Positions 33,146-44,429 of a DNA stretch of 52,787 nucleotides are shown here, piece by piece. Source of the stretch: Plakobranchus ocellatus (lineage: Eukaryota; Mollusca; Gastropoda; Plakobranchidae); the NCBI GenBank assembly GCA_019648995.1, contig BLXT01003755.1:325764-378550 (forward strand), read 5' to 3'. The position numbers and the translations under genes were made by a program. The notes under the pieces were generated by a model that saw only the letters and a list, made by a program, of their open reading frames with translations, had not been told where the DNA came from and made no database searches. The first letter of the stretch is position 1; every line of letters begins with the position of its first letter.

Positions 33146-36100
33146 TGTAAAGCATGTTGAATTTTGAGATGTCAAATTAAGTAGAGTGCAATGAATTTTA
33201 AAGCTTGTGGGAGGACTGCTTCGTTTCCTTTTCTCCATCCATGACTGTACATGATGTGAAACTTTAAAAGAAGGAAAAAAACAAACTTCAAGATTGATAT
33301 CACATCACTCTCATTTGTGTGGTCTTCAGATTAGTTGAGTGTATTTTGTCAAATATGATACTTTACATGATCAAGCACAAGAATTTAAAATAAAAAAAAA
33401 GATTATTTATGGAACAAGAGTGTGTTTAGAAGGAAATTATTTAATGAAATAGGCATCAATGGTACAGGCTACAGTTATATAACAAGTAAAATATGAAAAC
33501 TCAAGCCTCATCTAAATTAATATAAAAGGAATGTTGGTGTACAGATACAAGTACAAATGGATATAAAGTACATTGTAAATAGGAATGTAAATGCATTCTC
33601 AAACAATACTATGGGAAGTATATATAATATTTGTATACCCTTTTATATAACCTGCACACTCAATCTAAAAAATTCAATACAAAGGAAGTAAAAAAAAATT
33701 GTAATTTTTTAAAATACAATACTTAAGTAATTGTTATTTCAACCGCAGGTAAATGTAAGAAGATATAAACCCATAAAAACAAGATTCTCACAAAATCACA
33801 ATAAATGATTCTTGAACTCGTCAAGGCAATACATGCACATTATGAGCACAGGGGAGTATTCTAAAAGATGAAAATCATCAGGTGCTGCGTAGAGGGGCAA
33901 AGTTGAGTGAGAAACTACACTAACAGTCAAACACACTCATTCATCTCTTCCATTTTATTTGCAGCAGTGATAAAGCAAAAACATCTCGATAAACTGATTC
34001 TTTCATGTTTATTATTTAATTTCAAGGTTTTATAATCATGCAGAAAAATTCTATTGACCTCTAATATCTTATTTTTAAGGCTGTTTTCTTTTTTTTTCCA
34101 TGTCCTGTAACAAAAACTTGAGTTCATTTAACTTTTGTAGAAACCTCAAGCACTCGTTCATTTAACAATTTATTTTTAAGGACATGAAACACTTCTCACA
34201 AAGATGTACTATCTGAGACTTTGTCTTTGCAAACAGTTTAAATGAGTCATAACTGTTTGTTTTTCAAAAAGAACATGTGTTATGTAAGATAAAGATGTAC
34301 TGCCCGGAACTGTAAGCTTTTGCAACCAGTTAAAATGTATTATGTTAGTTGTTACATATAGATTTGCTTATTCAAAAAAGGAGATATAATACCTATCACA
34401 AAGATGTACTGCCTGATACACTATATGTTTTACAAATAATTAAAATACAGGTTTGCTTATTTAAAGCAATGCTTTATGCAGATTTTATAGACTGGGCTCA
34501 ACTGCCTTCCGAGATGTTGATCATTAAGATTCTAGTTCTATCATATGAAGCAGAAAAGTTACTCTGAGAGCCTATTTCCCTTCATTATTATTTCCTCTAT
34601 ATATTGAAACAAATTTGAGAGATATGATTTTCATCAGTTAAAAGAAAACAATACAACCTCCTTCCTTCTTTAGAAGCACATGCAACCCATAATTTTTTAC
34701 TTGTCCAAAAATAAGTATAATTTTTGTATACATGTGATTTAATATAGAATACAAATTAATTGACCTGGAGATTTGCAAAACCTCCAGTGCCATTACAGAT
34801 AAAATATACAAGATTTTATTAATACACACACGCAAAAAAGCATTAAGTACAAGCATTTGAAAATAGAATACAAAAACTGCGCTTAAAAAAAAAAGAAAGA
34901 AAAAAAAAACTCATTTTCCTTCCTTATAACTCCAACTCCGTGAAAACAAACAACAAAAAAAAAGGTATGTCCTTTCTTCCTTCCCCCTTAAACTTCAAAA
35001 CAAAATAAAAAAACCATTGCCTTTCCTTAAACCCCACCCCCTTCAAAATTTCCTCTTTGAACCATCCTACCCTCAGGTAAAAAAATGATGAGTGCATGTG
35101 CATGCACAGCGAGACAGTGTTTACCCGCATCATCTGATTGGTCAAGCAAGTAAAAGAAACCAGTGTAAGATGTAATGCGCCTTATTCAATGGACGTGTGC
35201 TACCACTCAGGCAAGCCATCGCTAGGTTTAGGCTTGCTTTACACAAGAAGCACGTGACGGGGTGACTGGAACCAAAAGAAAAAAAAAAATCTGTTCATGC
35301 TATTATTAAATTAACTCTTGCTCTCCTTTTCAGTTTTATTATCTGTTTGAGCCTCATACTGTTGACTTTAAGCAAAAATGGCTCCCAGGCTGTTGATTTG
35401 ATAAAAAACAAGATTAATCAAATGACGAAGGAAAAGCACAAGACCAACTTATGGTGTCAACTTTAAGCATGCCAACTACTTCTAGACTTCACTGTAGCTG
35501 TACCATTATCTTCATTTTAACTATGCTATACATCTGCAACAAAAGTCCATGATTCTAACTACATGCTCTTGCCTTTTTATAATATTCAAAAAAAAAAAAA
35601 GAAAAATTATAGATAAAGATTGACTAAAGTGTTTTTTTCATATGGCTTTAGAGTAGCTTTATCAATTAATTAAAAATAAAAAAAAATATACACACACACA
35701 AAAAAACAAAGTTATCCTTTGCCCAAAAGTATATAGGTTTGCTACTCTCAACCATGATTTTCCCCACAGTAGAGTGCAATTTTAATGAAAGAATATTTTT
35801 GTTTTAAAAATTCAGAAAAAAAAGCTAAATACTAAATCACACCTTTATCTTTTTAAAAGTTATTACTTATGTTTCAGGAGCAATAAAAAAAAAAGTACTA
35901 AGAATAATCATTCTTTACCTGTATTGCGAGAACAATAATATTAAATTTAGATGAAATTAGATCATATTACTTTTAAAGAAAACTTACAAGGAGAAGATCT
36001 TGATAGTATTAATTTATGCAGAATATATGACTAGCATTACACAGCAAAAATTAATTTGTTAACACTTTGAATACTCACATTGCAGAATGATATTACTTAT

Positions 36101-36870
36101 CTGATACTCGAAATGTATGAATGTACTACAAGTATCAATTCATCTTAAGTTAACTACATATTTTTTACAGTATTCATACTTTTCTTACATGCAACAACAT
36201 CATACGAGTTTAAAGATTTAGTTTCTTTTTGAATTATAATGCACTATATAGATAAATACTCTTTTAATTTCCTTTTTTTCTTTATTTTTAAGATTTAATG
36301 AAGAAGCCAGTCAATGTTAATATTCTAGAAAACTTGTCTTCAATACCTTTGTAACATGTAAGTTTAAGTAGATAGTTATTTCTATCGATTGTAAGAATGT
36401 CCCAAAGGTTCAATATTAGGTTTGATACAGAGAAAACTTCAATAGCCCAAGTCTGGTAATTAAGAAATCTCAAGAATTTAGGATTTCTCTCCTCTTTGAC
36501 ATTGTTGAATTCTAACTCATTAACTGACAACTTGCAATGGATGCCTCTTTATCATTCTAAGTCAAAGCCACAGCAACATTTCCTCTTGTCTCAATCAATA
36601 GTCTTTGAATGTAAAAAAAAACAAAAAAAAACTGAACTATGTAAAAAAAAAAAAGGAAACATGTTTGCCTCTCTGCCCAGATCAAGGCAAGTATTGCATG
36701 AAGGATGAAACAAGAAAACCTAAATGAGAAACAAAATCATCCAGCACTCGAACATCAAAAGGCTCAGGTAAATTTCACAGGTTAAAGTAATCTAAAGTAC
36801 TACTGACCACCTTGCACTGTAGGTGACATACCTTTACATTTTGATCATTATAATGTCGCACAAATCAAAC
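33146..36870. other. Intergenic, nothing recognised
   Basis: Very AT-rich, with many A and T runs. No exon with homology, no RNA gene and no clear repeat was seen. Short open frames here lack any family resemblance. Confidence 0.4.
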
Positions 36871-36882
36871 TATCTTTTGAGA

Positions 36883-37035
36883 TAGGTTTTATTGTATAGC
36901 CAGTCCAAAAAATGATCTTAGGCTTTCTCACTCGCTGTCAGATCAAGGCACCTGTGGCGGCAATCGAACCTATGTTAAAAGGGCCCCTGCAGATCTCAAG
37001 GCCGATCTACTATCCACTGTGCCACCAATAGCCCT
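36883..37035 (-). mobile_element. tRNA-derived SINE, copy 2, with 12-bp target duplication
   Basis: Minus-strand copy of the SINE at 4038-4204. It has A box TGGCACAGTGGATAG, B box GGTTCGATTGCC, a shared AGATCTGCAGG segment between them and the end GACTGGCTATA. It is bounded by perfect direct repeats TATCTTTTGAGA at 36871-36882 and 37036-37047, the target-site duplication expected from LINE-driven insertion. The intact duplication suggests a more recent insertion than copy 1. Confidence 0.85.
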
Positions 37036-37047
37036 TATCTTTTGAGA

Positions 37048-38249
37048 AATACACTAACACAGTAACGAGTAAAATCCTCTTATGATAAACTTTTATGACA
37101 CCAGATCATAGGGTTCCTTTTTTATGCATGTTCATCTCAACTACCATAATAATTTGAAATAAATAGTCAGCAGGGCTGAGAACTGAGTTTTTTTGAAGAA
37201 TTTTTTTTTTTTTTTCACAATTTATCTTATAAAGAGGATTATACTGTTTACATAAAACTTCAATTTCCATATTTCCAAAAGCATATTAGCCATAATACAT
37301 CAAATATTGAGCATTGGAAAAAAAAATACACATACACTACCATTGTCGAGACAAATAATTACACAAAACATAGGAAAGCAATCTACTCAAGCACATAAAT
37401 TATGATACTTAACTACGTTCCCTAAATACATTTTTTTACAAAAGGTAATAATAAGATTAACATACTGCATTTGATTTTATGGCTCAAAGAATCTTGCAGC
37501 CAACAAGCAGGATAACACAACATGTTTTCTGCTTCTCTTAGTTCTTGGCAACTAAAGTATATCTATGTCAGTGCTATGCTAAGAAAAGTATCAAAATACC
37601 ACACTCCCAAAAGTAAATAAATAAGTTTAAAGATCTTGAGAATAGTATGTTGGTTAAAGGAAATGAAATTAATATAGTAAAAGTTGGGGCTTGTATTCTA
37701 ACGCTATATTTATGTCAGCACTGACATTTACATTGTGATGCAACTGGATATATTTTTGTTACACAGAACAAAGAAAGGCTTGTTGGCACCAGTATAGCTT
37801 AGTCTTGCAAACAAGTCCTCTCACACAGCCATGTCAAGCAACTTAAATCACCATAGCCTGCCACTCTTTAATCTGATCATATGTATTCTCAAGAAGCTTA
37901 TATTATCCAGGTCTCTATTATTTATTCATTTGTTTAAGTTATCTAGTCAACTTGGTCTTTGACAGGCTCTATTTCTTTTGCCTTCTACGTTGGTAATACA
38001 AAGAAGGTCTTGTCCAGTTCTTTATTATTTGCCTGTTAGTTTGGTTTTTAGTATCCATTCAAATGTGGAAAATGTTCATTTAGTGCCAGCACAAAGTATA
38101 ATAGTTTTGAATAAAAATGGCTGCGCCAAAAAAAAAAAAGGGTTTAATGCACCATGGCATATAAAGAGAGATATTGAGCTTTGCAGCCTCCCTAACATGT
38201 TTTGAAGAAATTTTCGGACAAAAATGCCATAAATTCTGACATTGGTTAT
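37048..38249. other. Intergenic, nothing recognised
   Basis: AT-rich DNA downstream (on the minus strand) of the MARVEL gene. No feature recognised. Confidence 0.4.
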
Positions 38250-38255
38250 TTTATT
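38250..38255 (-). terminator. Candidate polyadenylation signal of MARVEL gene
   Basis: AATAAA on the minus strand, about 190 bases past the stop codon. It is the nearest good match; later signals may also be used. Confidence 0.4.
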
Positions 38256-38446
38256 TATATAATAGCACCTATTTCTAACACAAGACATCTAACTCTTAGT
38301 TTCATTATACTTTTTTTTGTTCTTGCTTAAACAGTGGTCTTTGAATCATGTCAAGCATTAATTTCAAGCAACAGAAAATAAGCCATGGCAAATTTAATTT
38401 TGGCAACACAAAGCCACATATCTGCATCTCACTCTTCCCAACCGCC

Positions 38447-38596
38447 CTAATACAATTCCATGTTTCTTTCAGCATTGTAGTCTGGACTTTTTGATGCTGT
38501 CGTATCAGCTGGTGGCCGATTCCTGGAGGATCGCCAACTTTGGAATGCAAAGAATGCATTACCACCATAACAAAATAAAGCAAAGAACCCAAATGC
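38447..38596 (-). CDS. MARVEL gene coding exon 4 (last)
   Basis: Acceptor TTTTTTTCAG. Encodes helix 4 and a 28-residue tail rich in Arg, Ser, Pro and Thr, then TAG at 38449-38447. Confidence 0.85.
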   Translation of the reverse strand, partial: AFGFFALFCYGGNAFFAFQSWRSSRNRPPADTTASKSPDYNAERNMELY

Positions 38597-41500
38597 CTGA
38601 AAAAAAGAAGTTAAAAGAAAAAAGATGCAGAAAAAAAAAACAATTTGCTGAAATTACATGAAAGTCTATATGTTAGAATGCTACATAATTGAATAATGAG
38701 TCTGGGTTTGGCAATATCTTGAGATCCAAGTAAAGATAAAAAAAACAAACAAAAAAACCCACAAATAATTCATGACAAACATTACAGAACTATGGATACT
38801 TTGGACATGCAAAAAGACAATTTTTTAAAAGCCTCTATACATATAAATCTATAATGAGAAATCTCACTCAAAAAATCTTTTATCATAAATGTCTCAAAAT
38901 AGGTCCCAAAAAGTTATTAGTTACATTTCAAACAATTTAAAGGATTGGTGATACCAAAATTTGCACTTTAAGACTTTGACAATGATGAAAGACATAGAGA
39001 TGGAGTTGGTATGTTCCAAGAATGGGTTTATGTTTTGTGAAAAAAGTCAGTGAAAAGAAGGAAAAAACAAACTAAAAAATCTTAAAAATTGTGTCAGAGT
39101 TGATAGACCTTAATGCATTTGATCATCTTCAAAAATATGTGTGTATATACTAATGCTACTGTATAATACAATGATAGCAGTTTCCACTCTTGTTCTCTCC
39201 CTGGACCAGCAACAGGTCGCTTTAAGAAAAGCAAATCCTGCTGTGAGTAGGGATTTTTGATTCTAGATTGTATTGCAGTCCCCTACAACCATACATACTT
39301 TTATTTTTTGCATTTGTGAAAAATGTAATTGAAATTAAAATGTACATCTTTTCAATCATTTCTTAATATTACTTATTCATATGAATTTATTTATTCTGTG
39401 TGTAAAAAAAACAAAACAAAAGGGAAATGTTGGGGTGTGAGTAATAATATAGAAATAAAAAAACCAATAATACTTACAGCCCCAGCCTTGTTGCTATCCT
39501 TGCCACATGATTGAGCCGCCAACACTATGTTAGCAATGACATACAATATGATGTACACTCCACAATAGATGAGGTCCTGCACAGAATTTAAACACAATTA
39601 TAAATACTATTATGTGTGAAAACAGATACATGATCAAAGCATTTCTTTGTAGATGGAAGGAAACATATAAAACACGTGTCTCTAAAAACTAAAATGAATC
39701 GAACAGTAATGGGAATAGCTTTTGTTAGTGCAATGCAGGAATGAGAACTAATTCAGAAATCAGATTTTGTTTTTTCTCACCAGCAATCAGCTTCACCAAA
39801 TTTTAGTACATATAAACATCTATATTTAGACTTATAAATATAGTACGCAAAATTTAAAATTTGATACTTCATCCTCGAACCTGCCCTTAACAGCTGGAAG
39901 ATTCATAAAATATAAAAAAAAAGGGGGGATCTCACAGAGCTAAAATTTTGGCATAAGTCAGACTCACGCCAAAATGCAAGTGATATGTCATTTAATCGGG
40001 AGAACAAGATCTATCTGATAATGTTATCAGATTGAAAATGTTCTACCAGACTTTTGAATAGATTAATAGATTCAAAATGGCATAAATAAGTCAAATGAAA
40101 TAAAGAAATAAAACCCATTTTGTAGATTATTTCAAAAGTGTATAAAATGACTTAGAAATGCCAAAATCATAGCACAGTGACAATATGTGACCTTCCTAAA
40201 AAAATCAGTTGTTTGTAAAACAATCCATTGGCATATTGAGCAAACATCCAAAAAATGCTGAAGACAATCAAAAAATTTTTAGACACACGACAACTTGTTA
40301 ACCTGATTTAGAAATCTGCTAAAAATCTTTTTTCAATAGCTACATCACTGAGATCAACTCAAAATATTAAAGTAAAGAAGTAAATCTCAAATGCTTTATG
40401 TACAGAACGCCTTTTGCATGTGTATGGCAAGTCTTCCACATAGAGCGATGAGAAGTTTTTACCCTTCTAGACGATGGTTTTCATTTAAAGTCAATCAAGC
40501 AAAACAGCAACTTGACTCATTTTGTCAGACCGCTACACATATCAGTAAGATAATATTGAAACCTGATTTAACACTTAAGCAAAAGATATGTGAATATAAT
40601 GTATGAAAAAAAATAATGGGGGCAATATCCTTTACAATTGATGTACATGTAAATTTAAGCCATAATGAAACAGAACAAAGAAAAAACCAAAAACTGAAAA
40701 ATTTTCAAGGAGCCCATTTATTTTTCAATATCTATCAATCAGCTCTTGAAAACTTTTACTTTACTATTAAGCCTAATAAAAAGTGTATTAAAAGAAAATC
40801 TATTCACCACAAACGTCCATGGCACCAGTTTGAAAAACAGTCTAGAGCTCAATGTTATTGTGTGAATTAACCACAGGATGATCAAGGTGAAAAAAGCTGA
40901 TATTGAGACAAACTCAAAGTAGTTGTACGTGGATGAGTAATCATCATCACAGTTGTCTGATCTTCCAGAGGCGACACAGATAAAAGCTATCAAAGAGAGA
41001 ACCTGCAAAGGAAAAAGAAAAGAATTAAAGTAACTTGCTAGAAAAATATTTTCTTGGTGTCAAAAAAGTAATAGAATCTGATCTGATGAAATTTAAAGTA
41101 CAATTTCACAGCACTAGTAAATGGCCAACAATTTAGAAAAGAAAAACGAAATTGGGAATAAAAGCAAGATCTACCTGCATTTCCATTAATGAAAGAATCT
41201 TGGTTCTAAAATTGGTCTCAATATATTTTGATTCATAAGAAACTGATTTGGCCAGCTACGTTTTTTTTACCCTTAACCTTTAACCCATAGATCTTGATAT
41301 CCTTAATGAAACCACTCGTTAATAGATAGATTTATAGATCAGCATTTAAGTGCCATCAACAGTCAAATTAAGTTGAATGTTATAGCTGTAAATTGCAGTT
41401 GCAACAATTAAACTCGCATTTTTGGCACAGAGCATTTCTTCATCCTTACCTTTTCATAGCTAAAAGAGCTTTTAGTTTTACAATAAAAAACCAAAAAGAT

Positions 41501-42513
41501 CTTCTCTTCGGTGACATACAAGTACAAGTATTGATTTTAAATGTTGTCTCAACAGGCAAAAATAACTCTACATGCCCACTTCTAAAAACTTTCACACCTG
41601 ACATCCAGCTTATCATCTGGAATGGTCTCAAGACATTATTCTGCATTCCATCAATATGGCCACATGGTACTGCTATTGCTATTCTTGTGTAATTTTACTT
41701 TATATATTGAAGGAGGAAAAATAACAGTACCTGAGAGTGATTTTTTGCAAAATGTTACTTTTAAAAAATTTCTTTTCCTACAGTAGAACTTCACATCACT
41801 GGAAACTTTACTGACATATATTCTCCAAAACAATATGAAAAAAGAAATGAGCTTTTGTTTTTGATACTTTGGAAAGCTTTCTTAATAAAACTTTTCCAAA
41901 GTCTACTGAAAATAGCTTTGCTCCTCATAATTGATGAAAAAAACTCATATTGGAAAAAAAAGTGAACATGATATCGATGCCTCTATACTAGAGATTGGCA
42001 ATAGGTATGCCAAATTTCAAGGCAATCAGTACCCAAATCTACGAGGGGATAAATTTTTTGTGACGAAAAAACATATGTCTAGTGTAGTGATAAGTGAAAA
42101 TATGATTTCTTTTGTTTTTACCGTTGAATCAAAGGCAGGCATGTCCTTTGGTTTAAAGTTCAAATCTCAAATAATTGAAATCATAAAATGTAATCAATAC
42201 TGTCTCAATATTAAAATGTTATGGATACCAAAAAAATTGCCACTTTTTCCCCCTCAAAAGAAATACCGACTCGTGAAATCGATACTCCAAGTGGGCACAG
42301 CCTCAAAGACAAGTGCTGCAATCCCTAAATATATTTGACATCTCTCACTCTTTCAGTCTCACACCTTAACATTAGGAAAAAGTTTTCTGTTCTTACCGCT
42401 GCAGCCACTTTGAGGATACCGATCAGAGATGTTACATAAGTTTTGTCAATGGGTATTTTCCACAGGTAAATAATTGTACTGGTGCTTTCTTGAGTGTTTT
42501 CCTGATCAGCCAT
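38447..42513 (-). CDS. MARVEL-domain four-helix membrane protein (plasmolipin/CMTM-like), 4 exons
   Basis: Joining 42513-42397, 41002-40808, 39576-39478 and 38596-38447 on the minus strand gives 186 residues, all junctions in phase 0. The product has a short polar cytoplasmic N-terminus, four predicted transmembrane helices (about residues 27-51, 67-89, 103-125 and 135-157) and a polar C-tail ending NMELY. VPWTFVDLIYC before helix 3 resembles plasmolipin VPWPLV, and YGGNAFFAFQSWR at the end of helix 4 resembles plasmolipin YGVSAFFSYQAWR and the equivalent CMTM4/8 region. MARVEL proteins work in membrane apposition, vesicle transport and protein sorting. Loop 1 carries two Cys in an Asp-rich segment. 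The exact orthologue (plasmolipin, CMTM4 or CMTM8) cannot be settled by eye, so no symbol is given. The 5'UTR continues past an acceptor at 42531-42532. Confidence 0.85.
39478..39576 (-). CDS. MARVEL gene coding exon 3
   Basis: Acceptor TTCTGTGCAG, donor GTAAGT, 33 codons. Encodes helix 3 (LIYCGVYIILYVIANIVLAA) and the CGKDSNKAGA loop. Confidence 0.88.
40344..40372. repeat. Partial copy of the 30204-30339 fold-back arm
   Basis: ATCACTGAGATCAACTCAA followed by AATATT matches the left end of the fold-back at 30204 with a few differences. It lies in MARVEL gene intron 2 and the other arm is missing. Confidence 0.5.
40808..41002 (-). CDS. MARVEL gene coding exon 2
   Basis: Acceptor CCTTTGCAG, donor GTGAAT, 65 codons. 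Encodes the end of helix 1, the Cys/Asp-rich extracellular loop, helix 2 (FEFVSISAFFTLIILWLIHT) and the approach to helix 3. The open frame runs on past the donor, but homology requires the splice. Confidence 0.86.
42397..42513 (-). CDS. MARVEL gene coding exon 1
   Basis: ATG at 42513-42511 in context ACCATGG, which is optimal. 39 codons, donor GTAAGA. Encodes the N-terminal tail with ENTQESTST and the start of helix 1. Confidence 0.85.
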
Positions 42514-42530
42514 GGTGTTAAGTCAAGTCC
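42514..42530 (-). other. MARVEL gene 5'UTR part of exon, with upstream acceptor
   Basis: A T-rich tract and CTAG at 42534-42531 (minus strand) form an acceptor 17 bases before the ATG. A donor-like GTGAGC at 43216-43211 could end the upstream untranslated exon. Confidence 0.5.
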
Positions 42531-43571
42531 CTAGAAACGGAGAAAAAAAATTAAACTGAAAATGAACCTAAATAGAGCTAGTTATAAAACTTTTTTTTTC
42601 TAAACATCCTATTCTTGGTTTCTCCAGACCATTTAGGATTTCCTTTGCCTATTGCTGTATCTTTGGGATCCCCTATCCTTTTTTTATAAACCTCCTCCTG
42701 CTTTTCATTTGGCTACAGAAGTGTAATAAGACAGTTGGTTAGCATAAATCTATAAGATCTATCCCACTTTACTTTTTTTGTGTGTTGATTTTGGAATCCA
42801 TAGATTCTATATTTAGATTTTTTTTTTTTTTTTTGTAAATTCAGTCTTGATGTAACCTTTCATCTACCAGACCTTAAGAAGCAATTTTATGAAAATCACT
42901 GCACCACCACCTCCTTATAATATATCTCCCTACATATTTTTAAGTCACAGGCGTTCCTCGACACTAAATCTAAATCTAGATATCTAGATTTAGATCTACA
43001 TGGCAGCTCTTATAACTGGATTAGAATGTATCAGATCTTCTAAATCTAAATTTAGATCACTTCCTATTTAGATATCTACTTATCTAGATTCTAGATCTAA
43101 TCTGTAAGATTTAGATCTAGATCTAGAATCTACACTGACACTAGTATTGACAGTCCTTCGTCTAAACACATTCCCTTATTCAGACACATAAAACAGAAAT
43201 GCACTAAGGCGCTCACGTCCAAATTTCAGATCGCTTTTTATATTCAAACGATAAATGGAAGTGGGCGTACCAGTAATTTTACAATGACTGGGTGATCTAC
43301 TACGGTCCCCTCGATCCACAAAAATCCAAACATCTAGCCTTGGCTAGCGAAGAGTAGCCCGACTTGGTCGATGTACTGTTATTCTTTTTCTTAAAACTCA
43401 AAAGAGCGTCGTTGTGGTAAGTCTGTAAACTGTATCGCTATTATAGAAGTCGAACCAATATATTTCACTTTTGTGAGGGGAAAAAATAAAAAGGAAAAAA
43501 TATGTCAACATAAAAAAATAACGCAAAAAGGGGAGAGGCAACTGTTAACATCCTCTTCTTCCTCGGGTACC
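42531..43571 (-). promoter_or_regulatory. Likely 5'UTR intron and promoter region of MARVEL gene
   Basis: It has a slightly GC-richer part at 43190-43440 and a dense AGATCT/TCTAGA cluster at 42965-43132. No TATA box or other site can be assigned with certainty. The RTE-like LINE tail begins right behind it. Confidence 0.3.
42965..43132. repeat. AGATCT/TAGATTTAGAT-rich palindromic cluster
   Basis: Repeated words such as TCTAGAT, AAATCTAAAT, AGATCTAGATCTAGAAT and ATATCTAGAT, each self-complementary or nearly so, fill most of this span, broken by about 30 bases of other sequence. Shorter AGATCT words are scattered over the whole window. Confidence 0.75.
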
Positions 43572-43990
43572 TTATCTGGAACAGACATTGACGATCACGT
43601 TCCTCCACTCAAGCCTATTCTCAGTTAACTTAATATAGTTGTTGTTGCTACTCTTGCCTATTGCCCATGACATAAGACTTACAATAAATGTTAATCTCTG
43701 TCTACCTTTACTGCGTTTGTCTTCATTCTTTCCAGTGATTGCTAAGTGCTCTAAACCCTTGGGTCGGCGAATATGTCCTAAAAACTGTAGTTGCCTCTGT
43801 CGTATGGTTTTAATTAGTGATCGCTCAAGATTAGCCTCTTTCAGTACTAATTCATTGTATTTTTTTCTGTCCATAATATCCTCATCATTATTCTGATAAA
43901 CCATATATCTACTGCTTCTATTTTTTCTCTCTCTCTGTGTTTCCTTGTTCATTGTCCAACACTCACTACCATGCAAAAGTACTGACCATA
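43572..43990 (-). mobile_element. RTE-like LINE, C-terminal part (distal half of interrupted copy)
   Basis: The minus-strand frame reads WSVLLHGSECWTM just inside the transposon junction, then SLIKTIRQRQLQFLGHI, LEHLAITGK, KRSKGRQRL and the end EWRNVIVNVCSR-stop. This is the tail of the RTE-like reverse transcriptase whose upstream part is at 47129-47700. About 135 codons are open, so decay is mild here. Confidence 0.85.
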
Positions 43991-44017
43991 GGGGAGTGGT
44001 GGGAGAAGTGGGACAAT
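43991..44017 (+). repeat. Left terminal inverted repeat of pogo-like element
   Basis: Carries the GGGGAG...AAGTGGGACA terminus with a 9-base internal addition relative to the right end. A related copy follows at 44330-44344. Confidence 0.8.
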
Positions 44018-44429
44018 GAAATTATGAAAAAACTAAAAATGTGAAATGGTTTCTTTACGTCATAAACTAGTTTCTTTTTGCTGAAGATTTGATCCCGCCC
44101 AGTGTTTTGAGATGTTTGGAAGCCATGGAAGTGATCTGTAAAAGTGATATGAAATGTAAGTTTTTCTACTCCCTGCCTTTGTTTATTATTTACTTCTACA
44201 AAGCTTTGAATAAAACATGTTGTTATCTATCTGAGGCCTTGCTTATTACACACATCTTGCCTATGTTGCTTTAGGTTTACCTGTCCTAGTTTTTCTGCCA
44301 TGACCCAAAACACGTTTGTAACACATGTGTGGGAGAAATGGGACAGCTGTTAGTAATTAACTTTCATTATGGAATGACAATGATTAAAATTCTTAATTCT
44401 TGTCCCTTTTGTCTTCCTCAGAGTTCACA

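Noticed and set aside
40391-40870. Open frames of 71 and 84 codons on the plus strand
   Set aside because: The first lies in intron 2 and the second partly mirrors exon 2 of the MARVEL gene. Neither has support.
41393-42338. Open frames of 99 and 135 codons on the plus strand
   Set aside because: They lie in MARVEL gene intron 1, opposite to its direction, with no family resemblance.
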